51,934 nucleotides of DNA from CAZGMC01 sp964526565 (GTDB taxonomy: Bacteria > Pseudomonadota > Alphaproteobacteria > DSM-16000 > Inquilinaceae), in the NCBI GenBank assembly GCA_964526565.1, contig CAZGMC010000018.1:1-51934 (forward strand), written 5' to 3'. The number at the start of each line of letters is the position of its first letter. Position 1 is the first letter of the stretch. The notes beneath the pieces were generated by a model. That model was not told the DNA's origin. It did not search any database and worked only from the letters and a program-made list of their open reading frames with translations. Made by a program: the position numbers and the translations under genes. Positions 25,571-34,081 of this stretch are shown here, piece by piece.

Positions 25571-26665
25571 ATGGATACGCCTACGGAAAAGGTCATCGAG
25601 CTGGCGCTGCAGGGCGGCGGGTCCCATGGCGCCTTCACCTGGGGCGTGCTCGACCGGCTGCTGGCCGACGGGCGGCTGCGCATCGAGGGGGTCAGCGGCA
25701 CCAGCGCCGGGGCCATGAATGCGGCGGTCCTGGTCGACGGCCTGGCCCGCGGCGGGCCCGAGGAGGCGCGCCGGCACCTGGAACGGTTCTGGTGGACGAC
25801 CAGCGCGGCGGCGCAGTTCAGCCCGATCCAGCGCTCCATCATCGACGTGTTCATGGGCAACTGGAGCCTGGACACGTCGCCGAGCTATATTGCCGCCGAC
25901 CTGATGTCGCGCCTGTTCTCGCCCTATGACCTGAACCCGTTCGACATCAATCCGCTGCGCGACATCGTCCGGCAGACGATCAATTTCGACAATGTCAACC
26001 GCGACGACGCCCCGCGGCTGTTCCTGGCCGCCACCAATGTCCGCACCGGCCGGCCCAAGATCTTCCGCCAGCCGGACATCACCGCCGAGTGCGTGATGGC
26101 CTCCGCCTGCCTGCCGACCATGTTCAAGGCCGTCGAGATCGACGGCGAGGCCTACTGGGACGGCGGCTACATGGGCAACCCGGCGCTGTTCCCGCTGGTC
26201 GACGAGTGCGAGGCGCGCGACTGCGTGCTCATCCAGATCAACCCGTTCATCCGGTCGGACGTCCCGAAGTCGGCCGCGGACATCATGAACCGGCTCAACG
26301 AGATCACCTTCAACGCGGCGCTGATCAAGGAGCTGCGCTCCATCGTGCTGCTGTGGGAGCTGATCCACCACGAGAACCTGGACCGGCAGGCCTATCGCGA
26401 CGCCCGCATCCACGTGATCGCCGACAACGACACCATGCAGGCCCTCGGCGTCTCCAGCAAGATGAACGCCGAGTGGGCGTTCCTGACCTTCCTGCGCGAC
26501 AAGGGCCGGGCGGCGGCCGATGCCTGGCTGGCGGCGCATTACGACGACATCGGCGTGCGCTCCACCTTCGACGTGTCGTGGGTGCTGGAGGAGAGCTTGC
26601 GCCCGGCGCACCTGCGCGAGGACGCCGACCGCACCTACCGGCAGCGCGTCAAGGGCGAGGGGTAG
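25571..26665 (+). CDS. Patatin-like phospholipase (intact)
   Basis: 364 residues from ATG 25571, with AGGAG at 25561-25565. The oxyanion hole is LQGGGSHGAFTWG (near residue 13), the nucleophile elbow GTSAGAMNAA (Ser near 46), and the catalytic Asp is in WDGGYMGNPALFPL. It is a Ser-Asp dyad lipid or polyester hydrolase, cytosolic or peripheral. It lies 6 bp upstream of a GntP transporter. In alphaproteobacteria such patatins are often near hydroxybutyrate genes, so a role in short-chain hydroxyacid or PHB metabolism is possible (inference). Confidence 0.92.
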   Translation: MDTPTEKVIELALQGGGSHGAFTWGVLDRLLADGRLRIEGVSGTSAGAMNAAVLVDGLARGGPEEARRHLERFWWTTSAAAQFSPIQRSIIDVFMGNWSLDTSPSYIAADLMSRLFSPYDLNPFDINPLRDIVRQTINFDNVNRDDAPRLFLAATNVRTGRPKIFRQPDITAECVMASACLPTMFKAVEIDGEAYWDGGYMGNPALFPLVDECEARDCVLIQINPFIRSDVPKSAADIMNRLNEITFNAALIKELRSIVLLWELIHHENLDRQAYRDARIHVIADNDTMQALGVSSKMNAEWAFLTFLRDKGRAAADAWLAAHYDDIGVRSTFDVSWVLEESLRPAHLREDADRTYRQRVKGEG

Positions 26666-26671
26666 CCTGCC

Positions 26672-28129
26672 ATGATCGGCATCATCGGCATCCTGGTCGC
26701 CCTCGGCCTGTTGATGTACCTCGCCTTCCGGGGCGTGACCGTGCTGGTGCTGGGGCCGCTGATGGCCGCCCTGGCCGTGCTGATCGCCGGCGGCCTGCCG
26801 ATCCTGGGGTCCTATACCCAGGTCTTCATGACCAGCGCCGGCCAGTTCATCATCGCCTTCTTCCCGCTGTTCATGCTCGGCGCCATCTTCGGCAAGCTGA
26901 TGGACGACAGCGGCTCGGCGCAGTCGATCGCGCGCTCGGTGATCGCCTGGCTGGGGGCGTCGCGGGCGATCCTGGCCGTGGTGCTGTGCTGCGCCGTGCT
27001 GACCTATGGCGGCGTGTCGCTGTTCGTGGTCGCCTTCGCCGTGTTCCCGATCGCCGCCTCGCTGTTCCGCCAGGGCGACATCCCCAAGCGGCTGATCCCG
27101 GCGACGCTGGCGCTGGGCGCCTTCACCTTCACCATGTCGGCACTGCCGGGCACGCCGGCCATCCAGAACGCCATCCCGATGCCGTTCTTCGGCACGACAG
27201 CGTTCGCCGCGCCCGGGCTGGGCCTGATTGCCGGGCTGATCATGCTGGGGCTGGGCACGGCCTGGCTGGACCGGCAGGCGACGCGGGCGCGGCGGGCCGG
27301 CGAGGGCTATGGCGAGCATGCCGACGCCCTGCCGACGCCCGACGTGCCGACCCGCGACCGCGCCGCGCCGGCCGACCCGTTCGACCTGGCCGAGGTGGAG
27401 CCCGGGCACGAGACCGCGGCCGAACTGCCATCCTTCCCGCTGGCGATCGCGCCGGTGGTGCTGGTCGTCCTGGTCAACTTCGCCTTCATCGAGCTGGTCG
27501 TGCCGCGGCTCGACACCGCCTATCTGGCCGAACCCCTGTTCGGCGCCACGACGATCGAGGCCGTGCGCGGCGTGTGGGCGATCATCGTCGCCCTGGTCTG
27601 CTCCATCGTGTTCCTGGCCGCGGTCAACTGGACCCGGCTGCGCAGCCTGACGGTCTCGGTCAACCGCGGTGCCGACGCCGCCGTCGTGCCGATCTTCAAC
27701 ACCGCCAGCCTGGTCGGCTTCGGCGCGGTGGTCGCCGCACTGCCGGCATTCGAGCTGGTGCGCGAGGCGGTGCTGTCGATCGGCGCGGGCAACCCGCTGA
27801 TCTCGCTGGCCGTGGCGGTGAACGTGCTGGCGGCGATGACCGGGTCGGCCTCCGGCGGCATGAGCATCGCGCTCGAGTCCCTCGGCCCCACCTATGTGGA
27901 GCTGGCGCGGCAGGCCGGCATCTCGCTGGAGGTCATGCACCGCGTCACGGCAGTCGCCGCCGGCACCTTGGACTCGCTGCCGCACAACGGCGCGGTGATC
28001 ACCCTGCTGACCATCTGCCAGCTCGGCCACAAGGACGCCTACGGCAACATCTTCGTGGTCGCCATCGTCATCCCGATCCTGGCCCTGATCAGCCTGATCG
28101 CCCTGGCGACGGTGTTCGGGAGTTTTTGA
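26672..28129 (+). CDS. GntP-family permease
   Basis: Inner-membrane H+-coupled symporter of the gluconate/short hydroxyacid transporter family, 485 residues, with about 12 hydrophobic segments. Typical parts: FFPLFMLGAIFGKLMDDSGS near residue 65, LTYGGVSLFVVAFAVFPIA, and a late SGGMSIALESLG with LDSLPHNGAVITLLTIC. A charged cytosolic loop (about 195-250) is Asp/Glu/Pro-rich. It is translationally close to the patatin gene (6-bp gap), so the two very likely act in one pathway. No dehydrogenase is present to settle the substrate. Confidence 0.9.
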   Translation: MIGIIGILVALGLLMYLAFRGVTVLVLGPLMAALAVLIAGGLPILGSYTQVFMTSAGQFIIAFFPLFMLGAIFGKLMDDSGSAQSIARSVIAWLGASRAILAVVLCCAVLTYGGVSLFVVAFAVFPIAASLFRQGDIPKRLIPATLALGAFTFTMSALPGTPAIQNAIPMPFFGTTAFAAPGLGLIAGLIMLGLGTAWLDRQATRARRAGEGYGEHADALPTPDVPTRDRAAPADPFDLAEVEPGHETAAELPSFPLAIAPVVLVVLVNFAFIELVVPRLDTAYLAEPLFGATTIEAVRGVWAIIVALVCSIVFLAAVNWTRLRSLTVSVNRGADAAVVPIFNTASLVGFGAVVAALPAFELVREAVLSIGAGNPLISLAVAVNVLAAMTGSASGGMSIALESLGPTYVELARQAGISLEVMHRVTAVAAGTLDSLPHNGAVITLLTICQLGHKDAYGNIFVVAIVIPILALISLIALATVFGSF

Positions 28130-28528
28130 TCCATAACCGGCATGCCCCGACAACACCATCGATTGGAGCGCGATTGTAAATATAAAAATGCTCGTCATTG
28201 CGAGCGCAGCGAAGCAACCCAGTGGCGCCACAGACGCAGATCGATGATCTGCTCAACTGGCAGCGACGGACCTCGGTTGCTGCGCTTCGCTCGCAATGAC
28301 GGTTCTATTAGAAATACGTTTCCAAAAACCCCAAGAATTATGTCATGTCTGCTTGCGATTGAACCCTTACCTGGGAGCCTGGGTTGATGTCATCTACTGC
28401 CATCATCAGGTCAAGCAGAAGAGCCGCTGGTACAGGATTCGCTGCAGTCATCAGCCGCCGCCGGGCTTGACGCACCGACACGCTTGGTCGATTGAGGGCG
28501 GGTCAACCCTCACGCCCGGCCGCGCCTC
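28130..28528. other. Intergenic region with REP-like element
   Basis: 399 bp. Holds the dispersed palindrome at 28193-28302 and a moderately AT-rich stretch around 28170-28190 and 28305-28400 where the hydantoinase promoter may lie. No credible gene. Confidence 0.45.
28193..28302. repeat. REP-like dispersed palindrome, copy 2
   Basis: Left arm 28193-28220 and right arm 28275-28302 are inverted copies with few mismatches, starting CGTCATTGCGAGCG and ending CGCTCGCAATGACG. TTGCGAGCGCAGCGAAGCAA is shared exactly with copy 1 at 3728. The 54-bp centre is unlike that of copy 1 apart from the flanking AGTGGCGCC. Confidence 0.8.
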
Positions 28529-31500
28529 ATGCCTTCCGACAGCACCGCTCCTCCCGCCGCCCGCTGGCAGTTCTGGATCGACCGGGGCGGGACGTTCACC
28601 GACGTGGTGGCGCGCGCCCCCGATGGCGCCATCGCCGCGCGCAAGCTGTTGTCGGAGAACCCGGAGCGGTACCGCGACGCGGCGCTGCAGGGCATCCGCG
28701 ACGTGCTTGGCCTGGGGGCCGCCGACCCGATCCCCGGCGAGCGCATCGAGTCCGTCAAGATGGGCACCACGGTCGCCACCAACGCGCTGCTGGAGCGCGC
28801 CGGCGAGCGCACCGTGCTGGTCGTCAACGAGGGCTTCGCCGACGCCCTGCGCATCGGCTACCAGAACCGACCGCGCCTGTTCGACCGGCACATCGTCCTG
28901 CCCGAGCTGCTCTACGAGCGGGTCGTCGAGGTGCCCGGCCGGATCATGGCCGACGGCAGCGAGCTGCACCCGGTCGACCTGGCCGTCGCCCGCCGCGGCC
29001 TGCAGGCGGCCTTCGACGACGGCATCCGCGCCTGCGCCATCGTCTTCCTGCACGCCTATCACCATCCGCAGCATGAGCAGGCGGTGGCCGGGGTGGCATA
29101 CGACGTGGGCTTCCCGCAGATCTCGGTGTCCCACGCCACCAGCCCGCTGATCAAGCTGGTCGGCCGCGGCGACACCACGGTGGTCGACGCCTACCTGTCG
29201 CCGATCCTGCGCCGCCATGTCGACCGGGTGGCCGGCGAGCTCAGCGGCGCGCGGCTGTTCTTCATGCAGTCCAATGGCGGGCTGACCGACGCCCGCCTGT
29301 TCCAGGGCAAGGACAGCATCCTGTCCGGCCCGGCCGGCGGCGTGGTCGGCGCGGCGCGCGTCGCCGAGGCGGCCGGCTTCGCCCGCATCATCGGCTTCGA
29401 CATGGGCGGCACCTCGACCGACGTCACCCACTATGCCGGGGAGTACGAGCGCGCCTTCGAGACACTGGTCGCCGGGGTGCGCATGCGCGCGCCGATGATG
29501 CGCATCCACACCGTGGCCGCGGGCGGCGGCTCGATCTGCCGGTTCGACGGCACCCGCTACCGCGTCGGCCCGGCCAGCGCCGGCGCCGACCCCGGCCCGG
29601 CCTGCTACCGCCGCGGCGGGCCGCTGACGGTGACCGACTGCAACGTCATGCTCGGCCGGCTGCAGCCGCGCTTCTTCCCCGCCGTGTTCGGGCCCAAGGG
29701 CGACCAGCCCCTCGACGCCGAGGCCACCGCCCGCGCCTTCGCCGCCGTCGCCGAGCAGGCCGCCGCCGCCACCGGCGACAAACGGTCGCCGATGGAGGTC
29801 GCCGACGGCTTCCTGCGCATCGCCGTCGACAACATGGCCAATGCCATCAAGCAGATCTCGGTGCAGCGCGGCCACGATGTCACCAAGTACGCCCTGGTCT
29901 GCTTCGGCGGCGCCGGCGGCCAGCACGCCTGCCCGGTCGCCGACGCGCTGGGCATGAAGACGGTGCTGATCCACCCGCTGGCCGGCGTGCTGTCGGCCTA
30001 CGGCATGGGCCTGGCCGAGGTGCGGGCCATGCGCGAGAAATCGGTCGAGGCGCCGCTGGGGCGCGACGGGCTGACCCGCGCGGCGGCGATCCTGGACGAG
30101 CTGGCCGGCGACGCGGCGGCGGAGCTGGCCGCCCAGGGCGTGGCCCAGGCCGAGGCCGCGCGGCGTGTGCACCTGAAGTACCAGGGCACCGACACCGCCC
30201 TGATCGTGCCGTGGGGCGACCAGGACGCCATCGTCACGGCGTTCGAGGACGCCCATCGGGCGCAATTCGGCTTCGTCATGGACGGCCGCCCGCACGCCAT
30301 CGAGGCGGTCTCGATGGAGCTGGCCGGGGGCAGTGTCGCCGCGCCCGACCGGCCCACGACGCGCACCCGCAGCGGGCCGCTCGCGCCCCTCGGCACCGTG
30401 CGCGCCTTCATGGCCGGGGCGGAGCGGGACACCGCCGTGTATGACCGCGAGGCGCTGCTGCCCGGCGACACCGTGGACGGCCCGGCCATCCTGCGCGAGG
30501 CCAACGCCACCACCGTGGTCGAGCCCGGCTGGCGGGCCGAGGTCACGGCCCTCGACCACCTGGTCATGACCCGGGTCGAGCCGCTGCCGGGGCGGTTCGC
30601 CGTCGGCACGCGGGTCGATCCGGTCATGCTCGAGGTGTTCAACAACCTGTTCATGTCGATCGCCGAGCAGATGGGCGCGGTGCTGCAGAACACCGCCTAC
30701 TCGGTCAACATCAAGGAGCGTTTGGACTTTTCCTGCGCCCTGTTCGACCCAGACGGGTACCTGGTCGCCAACGCGCCGCACATCCCGGTGCACCTCGGGT
30801 CCATGGGCGCCAGCGTGCAGCACATCATTGCCAAACGGACGGGCACCATGCGGCCCGGCGACGTGTACGTGCTGAACGACCCGTACAATGGCGGCACGCA
30901 TCTGCCCGACGTGACGGTGATCACCCCGGTGTTCGCGGAGGACGGCAGCGGGAAGGACGGCACCGGGGAGGAGGGCACCGGGGAGGAGGGCACCGGGACG
31001 AACCGGGGCGGCCCGCTGTTCTTCGTCGCCAGCCGCGGCCACCACGCCGACATCGGCGGGCTGACCCCCGGCTCGATGCCGCCGGACAGCCGCACCATCC
31101 ACGACGAGGGCGTGCTGATCGACAACATGGTGCTGGTCGAGGGCGGCCGGTTCCGCGAGGCCGCCTTCCGCGAACTGCTCGCCGCCGGCCCGCACCCGGC
31201 GCGCAACCCAGACCAGAACGTCGCCGACGTCAAGGCCCAGATCGCCGCCAACGAGAAGGGCGTGCGCGAGCTGCGCCGCATGGTCGACCTGTTCGGCCTG
31301 GACGTGGTCCACGCCTACATGGGCCACGTCCGCGACAACGCCGAGGAGCAGGTCCGCCGCGTGCTCGACGTGCTGACCCCCGGCCGCTTCGTGCTGGAGA
31401 CCGACAGCGGCGCGCACATCGCCGTGGCGATCACCATCGACCGCACGGCGCGCACCGCCCGGCTGGATTTCTCGGGCACCTCGCCGCAGCGCGACGACAA

Positions 31501-32203
31501 CTTCAACGCGCCGGCGGCGGTGGTGCGGGCCGCCGCGCTGTTCGTGTTCCGCACGCTGGTCGAGGAGGACATCCCGCTCAACGACGGCTGCCTGGTGCCG
31601 ATCGAGATCGTCGTGCCCGAAGGCTCGATGCTGAACCCGCGCTGTCCGGCGGCGGTTGTGGCCGGCAACGTCGAGACCTCGATGGCGATCACCAACGCGC
31701 TGTACGGGGCACTGGGCGTGCTGGCGGCCGGGCAGGTCACCATGAACAACCTGACCTTCGGCGACGAGACCTGCCAGTACTACGAGACCATCTGCGGCGG
31801 CTCTGGTGCCGGCCCGGACTTCGACGGCACGGCGGCGGTGCACACCCTGATGACCAACAGCCGCCTGACCGACCCGGAGGTGCTGGAGCAGCGCTTCCCG
31901 GTCCTGCTGGAGTCCTTCGCCATCCGCCGCGGCTCCGGCGGCTCCGGCCGCCACCGCGGCGGCGACGGGGCGGTGCGCCGCATCCGGTTCCTCAAGCCGA
32001 TGACGGCGGCGATCCTGTCCGGCAGCCGCCGCGTGCCGCCGTTCGGCCTGGCCGGCGGCGCCCCCGGCGCCGTCGGCCGCACCACGGTGGTCCGCGCCGA
32101 CGGCCGCGTGGACGAACTGGGCAGCACCGACCGCACCGCCATGGCCGCGGGGGACATGATCGCCATCGAAACCCCCGGCGGCGGCGGGTTCGGCAAGGCA
32201 TAG
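28529..32203 (+). CDS. Fused hydantoinase/5-oxoprolinase (HyuA-HyuB)
   Basis: ATP-dependent ring-opening amidohydrolase, 1224 residues, of the 5-oxoprolinase / N-methylhydantoinase group. The HyuA half (about 1-690) has the sugar-kinase-like ATPase motifs WIDRGGTFTDVVAR, KMGTTVATNALLER, GFDMGGTSTDV and VCFGGAGGQHACPVADALG. The HyuB half (about 695-1224) has IAEQMGAVLQNTAYSVNIKE, VLNDPYNGGTHLPDV and SRGHHADIGG. A Gly/Glu-rich insert at 806-825 comes from a 15-bp tandem repeat right after the DPYNGGTHLPDV segment. The fused form favours 5-oxoprolinase, but the substrate is not proven. Confidence 0.93.
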   Translation: MPSDSTAPPAARWQFWIDRGGTFTDVVARAPDGAIAARKLLSENPERYRDAALQGIRDVLGLGAADPIPGERIESVKMGTTVATNALLERAGERTVLVVNEGFADALRIGYQNRPRLFDRHIVLPELLYERVVEVPGRIMADGSELHPVDLAVARRGLQAAFDDGIRACAIVFLHAYHHPQHEQAVAGVAYDVGFPQISVSHATSPLIKLVGRGDTTVVDAYLSPILRRHVDRVAGELSGARLFFMQSNGGLTDARLFQGKDSILSGPAGGVVGAARVAEAAGFARIIGFDMGGTSTDVTHYAGEYERAFETLVAGVRMRAPMMRIHTVAAGGGSICRFDGTRYRVGPASAGADPGPACYRRGGPLTVTDCNVMLGRLQPRFFPAVFGPKGDQPLDAEATARAFAAVAEQAAAATGDKRSPMEVADGFLRIAVDNMANAIKQISVQRGHDVTKYALVCFGGAGGQHACPVADALGMKTVLIHPLAGVLSAYGMGLAEVRAMREKSVEAPLGRDGLTRAAAILDELAGDAAAELAAQGVAQAEAARRVHLKYQGTDTALIVPWGDQDAIVTAFEDAHRAQFGFVMDGRPHAIEAVSMELAGGSVAAPDRPTTRTRSGPLAPLGTVRAFMAGAERDTAVYDREALLPGDTVDGPAILREANATTVVEPGWRAEVTALDHLVMTRVEPLPGRFAVGTRVDPVMLEVFNNLFMSIAEQMGAVLQNTAYSVNIKERLDFSCALFDPDGYLVANAPHIPVHLGSMGASVQHIIAKRTGTMRPGDVYVLNDPYNGGTHLPDVTVITPVFAEDGSGKDGTGEEGTGEEGTGTNRGGPLFFVASRGHHADIGGLTPGSMPPDSRTIHDEGVLIDNMVLVEGGRFREAAFRELLAAGPHPARNPDQNVADVKAQIAANEKGVRELRRMVDLFGLDVVHAYMGHVRDNAEEQVRRVLDVLTPGRFVLETDSGAHIAVAITIDRTARTARLDFSGTSPQRDDNFNAPAAVVRAAALFVFRTLVEEDIPLNDGCLVPIEIVVPEGSMLNPRCPAAVVAGNVETSMAITNALYGALGVLAAGQVTMNNLTFGDETCQYYETICGGSGAGPDFDGTAAVHTLMTNSRLTDPEVLEQRFPVLLESFAIRRGSGGSGRHRGGDGAVRRIRFLKPMTAAILSGSRRVPPFGLAGGAPGAVGRTTVVRADGRVDELGSTDRTAMAAGDMIAIETPGGGGFGKA
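30944..31003 (+). repeat. 15-bp in-frame tandem repeat in the hydantoinase gene
   Basis: Four 15-bp units encode GSGKD, GTGEE, GTGEE, GTGTN; the middle two are identical. They form a flexible acidic insert in HyuB, probably a surface loop. Copy number may vary between strains. Confidence 0.8.
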
Positions 32204-32241
32204 GCCATCCAGACGTGTCGGCGTCTCGCCGACCGTGAGGC

Positions 32242-32296
32242 CGAGGGTTGCGGGGACACGAGGGTTGCGGGAGGTTACGCGAGGGTTACGGGACGA
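32242..32296. repeat. Degenerate triplet of CGAGGGTTGCGGG-type units
   Basis: Three imperfect units (32242, 32259, 32280), each starting CGAGGGTT(G/A)CGGG, lie just downstream of the hydantoinase stop. No function evident. Confidence 0.55.
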
Positions 32297-32354
32297 CACC
32301 TAATCACCGGCATGTCCGTGCGACCCGGCACGCTCTGCGACGGAAATCAAGTGT

Positions 32355-32414
32355 TGTGTCCCTGAAACTTGTGTCCCTGAAACTTGTGTCCCTGAAACTT
32401 GTGTCCCTGAAACT
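32355..32414. repeat. Four exact 15-bp tandem repeats
   Basis: TGTGTCCCTGAAACT occurs four times without change. As the period is 15, every frame stays open; one reads VSLKL repeatedly. No start, ribosome site or homologous protein is evident, so I treat it as non-coding. It lies in the 311-bp gap between the convergent hydantoinase and EamA genes. Confidence 0.85.
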
Positions 32415-32484
32415 CGGTGAGGACGGGGAGCGACCCGGCATCACGACAACCCATTGCCTGACGGTCGGTTTCGCCGCCGGACCA

Positions 32485-32506
32485 CGGGCCGGGCACGCCC
32501 GGCCCG
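32485..32506. terminator. GC-rich hairpin between convergent genes
   Basis: Perfect 9-bp arms CGGGCCGGG / CCCGGCCCG with a 4-base loop. It sits 9 bp past the EamA stop codon (minus strand) and could terminate transcription from both sides. No T tract. Confidence 0.5.
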
Positions 32507-32514
32507 GCTGCCCG

Positions 32515-33519
32515 TCAGCCGTCCGGAAGCGGCCGTGGCGCGGTGCCGGCGCGGGACTCGTGGCGGGCGATGGTGATGGTGCTGGCCACGATCACGGCGG
32601 CGCCCAGCACGGTGAAGACGTCGGGCACCTCGACAAACAGCATGAAGCCGAAGGCGGCGGCGAACAGCAGGCGGGTATAATCGAACGGCACCACCGCGGT
32701 CGCCTCGCCCAGGCGGTAGCCGGTCACCACCGCCGCCTGCGCCGCCACGCCGCTGAGGCCCATCAGCAGCAGCAGGCCCAGCTGCGTCCAGCTCGGCGTC
32801 TGCCACACGGCCAGCGCCGGCCAAAGCAGGCCCAGCGTCGACAGCACCGCGAAATAGAACAGCACGGTCAGGGTGCTCTCGCCCGGCGGCATGCGCTTGA
32901 CCAGCAGCACCGCAACGGCGATCGACAGCGCCTGGGCCAGCGACACCAGCATGGCCGGGTCGAATGCCGCAACACCCGGCCGCAGCATGATCAGCACGCC
33001 GCCGAACCCGACCAGTGTCGCCGCCCAGCGCCGCCAGCGCACCGTCTCGCCCAGGAACAGCACCGCCAGCACGATCATGAACAGCGGCTTGGTGAAGGTG
33101 ATGGCCGTCGCCGTGGCCAGCGGCAGGTGGGCGAATGCATAGAACCCGCACGAGATCGCCGAGATGCCGGCCACGGCGCGGCCCAGGTGCAGCCCCAGCG
33201 CCTGTGTGCGGAACGCCGTGCGCCACGCCGGCGCCACCAGCGGCACGGTCACGCACAGGCCCACCGCGCAGCGGAAGAACGCGATCTGGAAGCTGTTCAG
33301 ATCGGCGCTGAGCAGCTTGACCAGCGCCGCCATGAAGGAGAACCCGGCGGAAGCGAGCAGCACCCACACCGCCCCGCGCGCGTTGGCCGGCAGCGCCGCC
33401 CAGCGCTCGGCCAGCGCGGCGACGGTCACGGCCGCCCCGGCCGGGAGCGGCGCGGGCCGGAACCCGGTCGGGATTGAAACGGCGGCATGAGCGATGTGCG
33501 CGTGGCGGCGTGGCGACAA
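32515..33519 (-). CDS. DMT-superfamily EamA transporter
   Basis: Inner-membrane transporter with about ten helices in two EamA repeats, 334 residues if started at TTG 33519. GTG 33429 is an alternative giving 304 residues; neither has a convincing ribosome site. Typical parts: WVLLASAGFSFMAALVKLL as helix 1, CGFYAFAHLPLATATAITFT before the first repeat end, and FDYTRLLFAAAFGFMLFVE in the second. Members export amino acids, nucleobases or other metabolites; the substrate is unknown. Confidence 0.88.
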   Translation of the reverse strand: MSPRRHAHIAHAAVSIPTGFRPAPLPAGAAVTVAALAERWAALPANARGAVWVLLASAGFSFMAALVKLLSADLNSFQIAFFRCAVGLCVTVPLVAPAWRTAFRTQALGLHLGRAVAGISAISCGFYAFAHLPLATATAITFTKPLFMIVLAVLFLGETVRWRRWAATLVGFGGVLIMLRPGVAAFDPAMLVSLAQALSIAVAVLLVKRMPPGESTLTVLFYFAVLSTLGLLWPALAVWQTPSWTQLGLLLLMGLSGVAAQAAVVTGYRLGEATAVVPFDYTRLLFAAAFGFMLFVEVPDVFTVLGAAVIVASTITIARHESRAGTAPRPLPDG

Positions 33520-33598
33520 GGTGGGTCATTTGTCAATGTAGGCCGCCGCCGGCACCAGGGCCACCGGCCGTGCCGCCGCAACCGAGGTGTGTGCTGCC

Positions 33599-33880
33599 AT
33601 GAGCCGGGACCTGATCGATCACGTCGGCATGCTGGCCCGCTCCAACCGGCTGGCCAACGAGCGGCTGTATGCGGCCTGCGCCACGCTGACCGCCGCCGAC
33701 CTGGGCCGTGAGGTCGTCTACGTGAACAGCCGTGGGCACCGCCACGCCGACCCCATGGGCATGCTGGTCGCACACCTGTTCAACCACCAGACCCACCACC
33801 GCGGCCAAGTCCACGACATGCTGACCCAGACCGAGGTGCTGCCGCCGTCGCTCGACCTGCAGCGGATCATCAAGCCGTGA
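33599..33880 (+). pseudogene. DinB-family protein with internal deletion
   Basis: 93 residues from ATG 33599, whereas DinB four-helix proteins are usually about 150-170. The N-terminus MSRDLIDHVGMLARSNRLAN matches helix 1 and the C-terminus HLFNHQTHHRGQVHDML matches the last helices with two metal-binding His. Between TAADLGRE and VVYVNSRGHRHADP about 70 residues, including the usual first metal His, are missing without loss of frame. The metal site therefore cannot be complete. A genuine short variant is possible, but a deletion is the simpler reading. Confidence 0.7.
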
Positions 33881-34081
33881 TGGGGGCCGAATGAGCTGGC
33901 AAATTGGCGAGCGCGGACCCGCACCAGGACGCGTTGACGTCCTTGTTTCCGAAGCGGACCACGCACCCGGTGACGTCGAATGCAAAACCGCAGTATACAG
34001 GGACGGAGAACGAGATTCTGAATGTGCCCGGCGCCGGCCCTCGCCAAGGCCGGCAGTCTACAAAGATGGTCACCCCCGCGC

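Noticed and set aside
28451..32299. 1282-codon minus-strand open frame
   Set aside because: Antisense shadow of the hydantoinase; no family sequence, composition typical of GC-rich shadow frames.
32355..32414. Possible CRISPR array
   Set aside because: Units are 15 bp, directly adjacent, without spacers; no cas genes.
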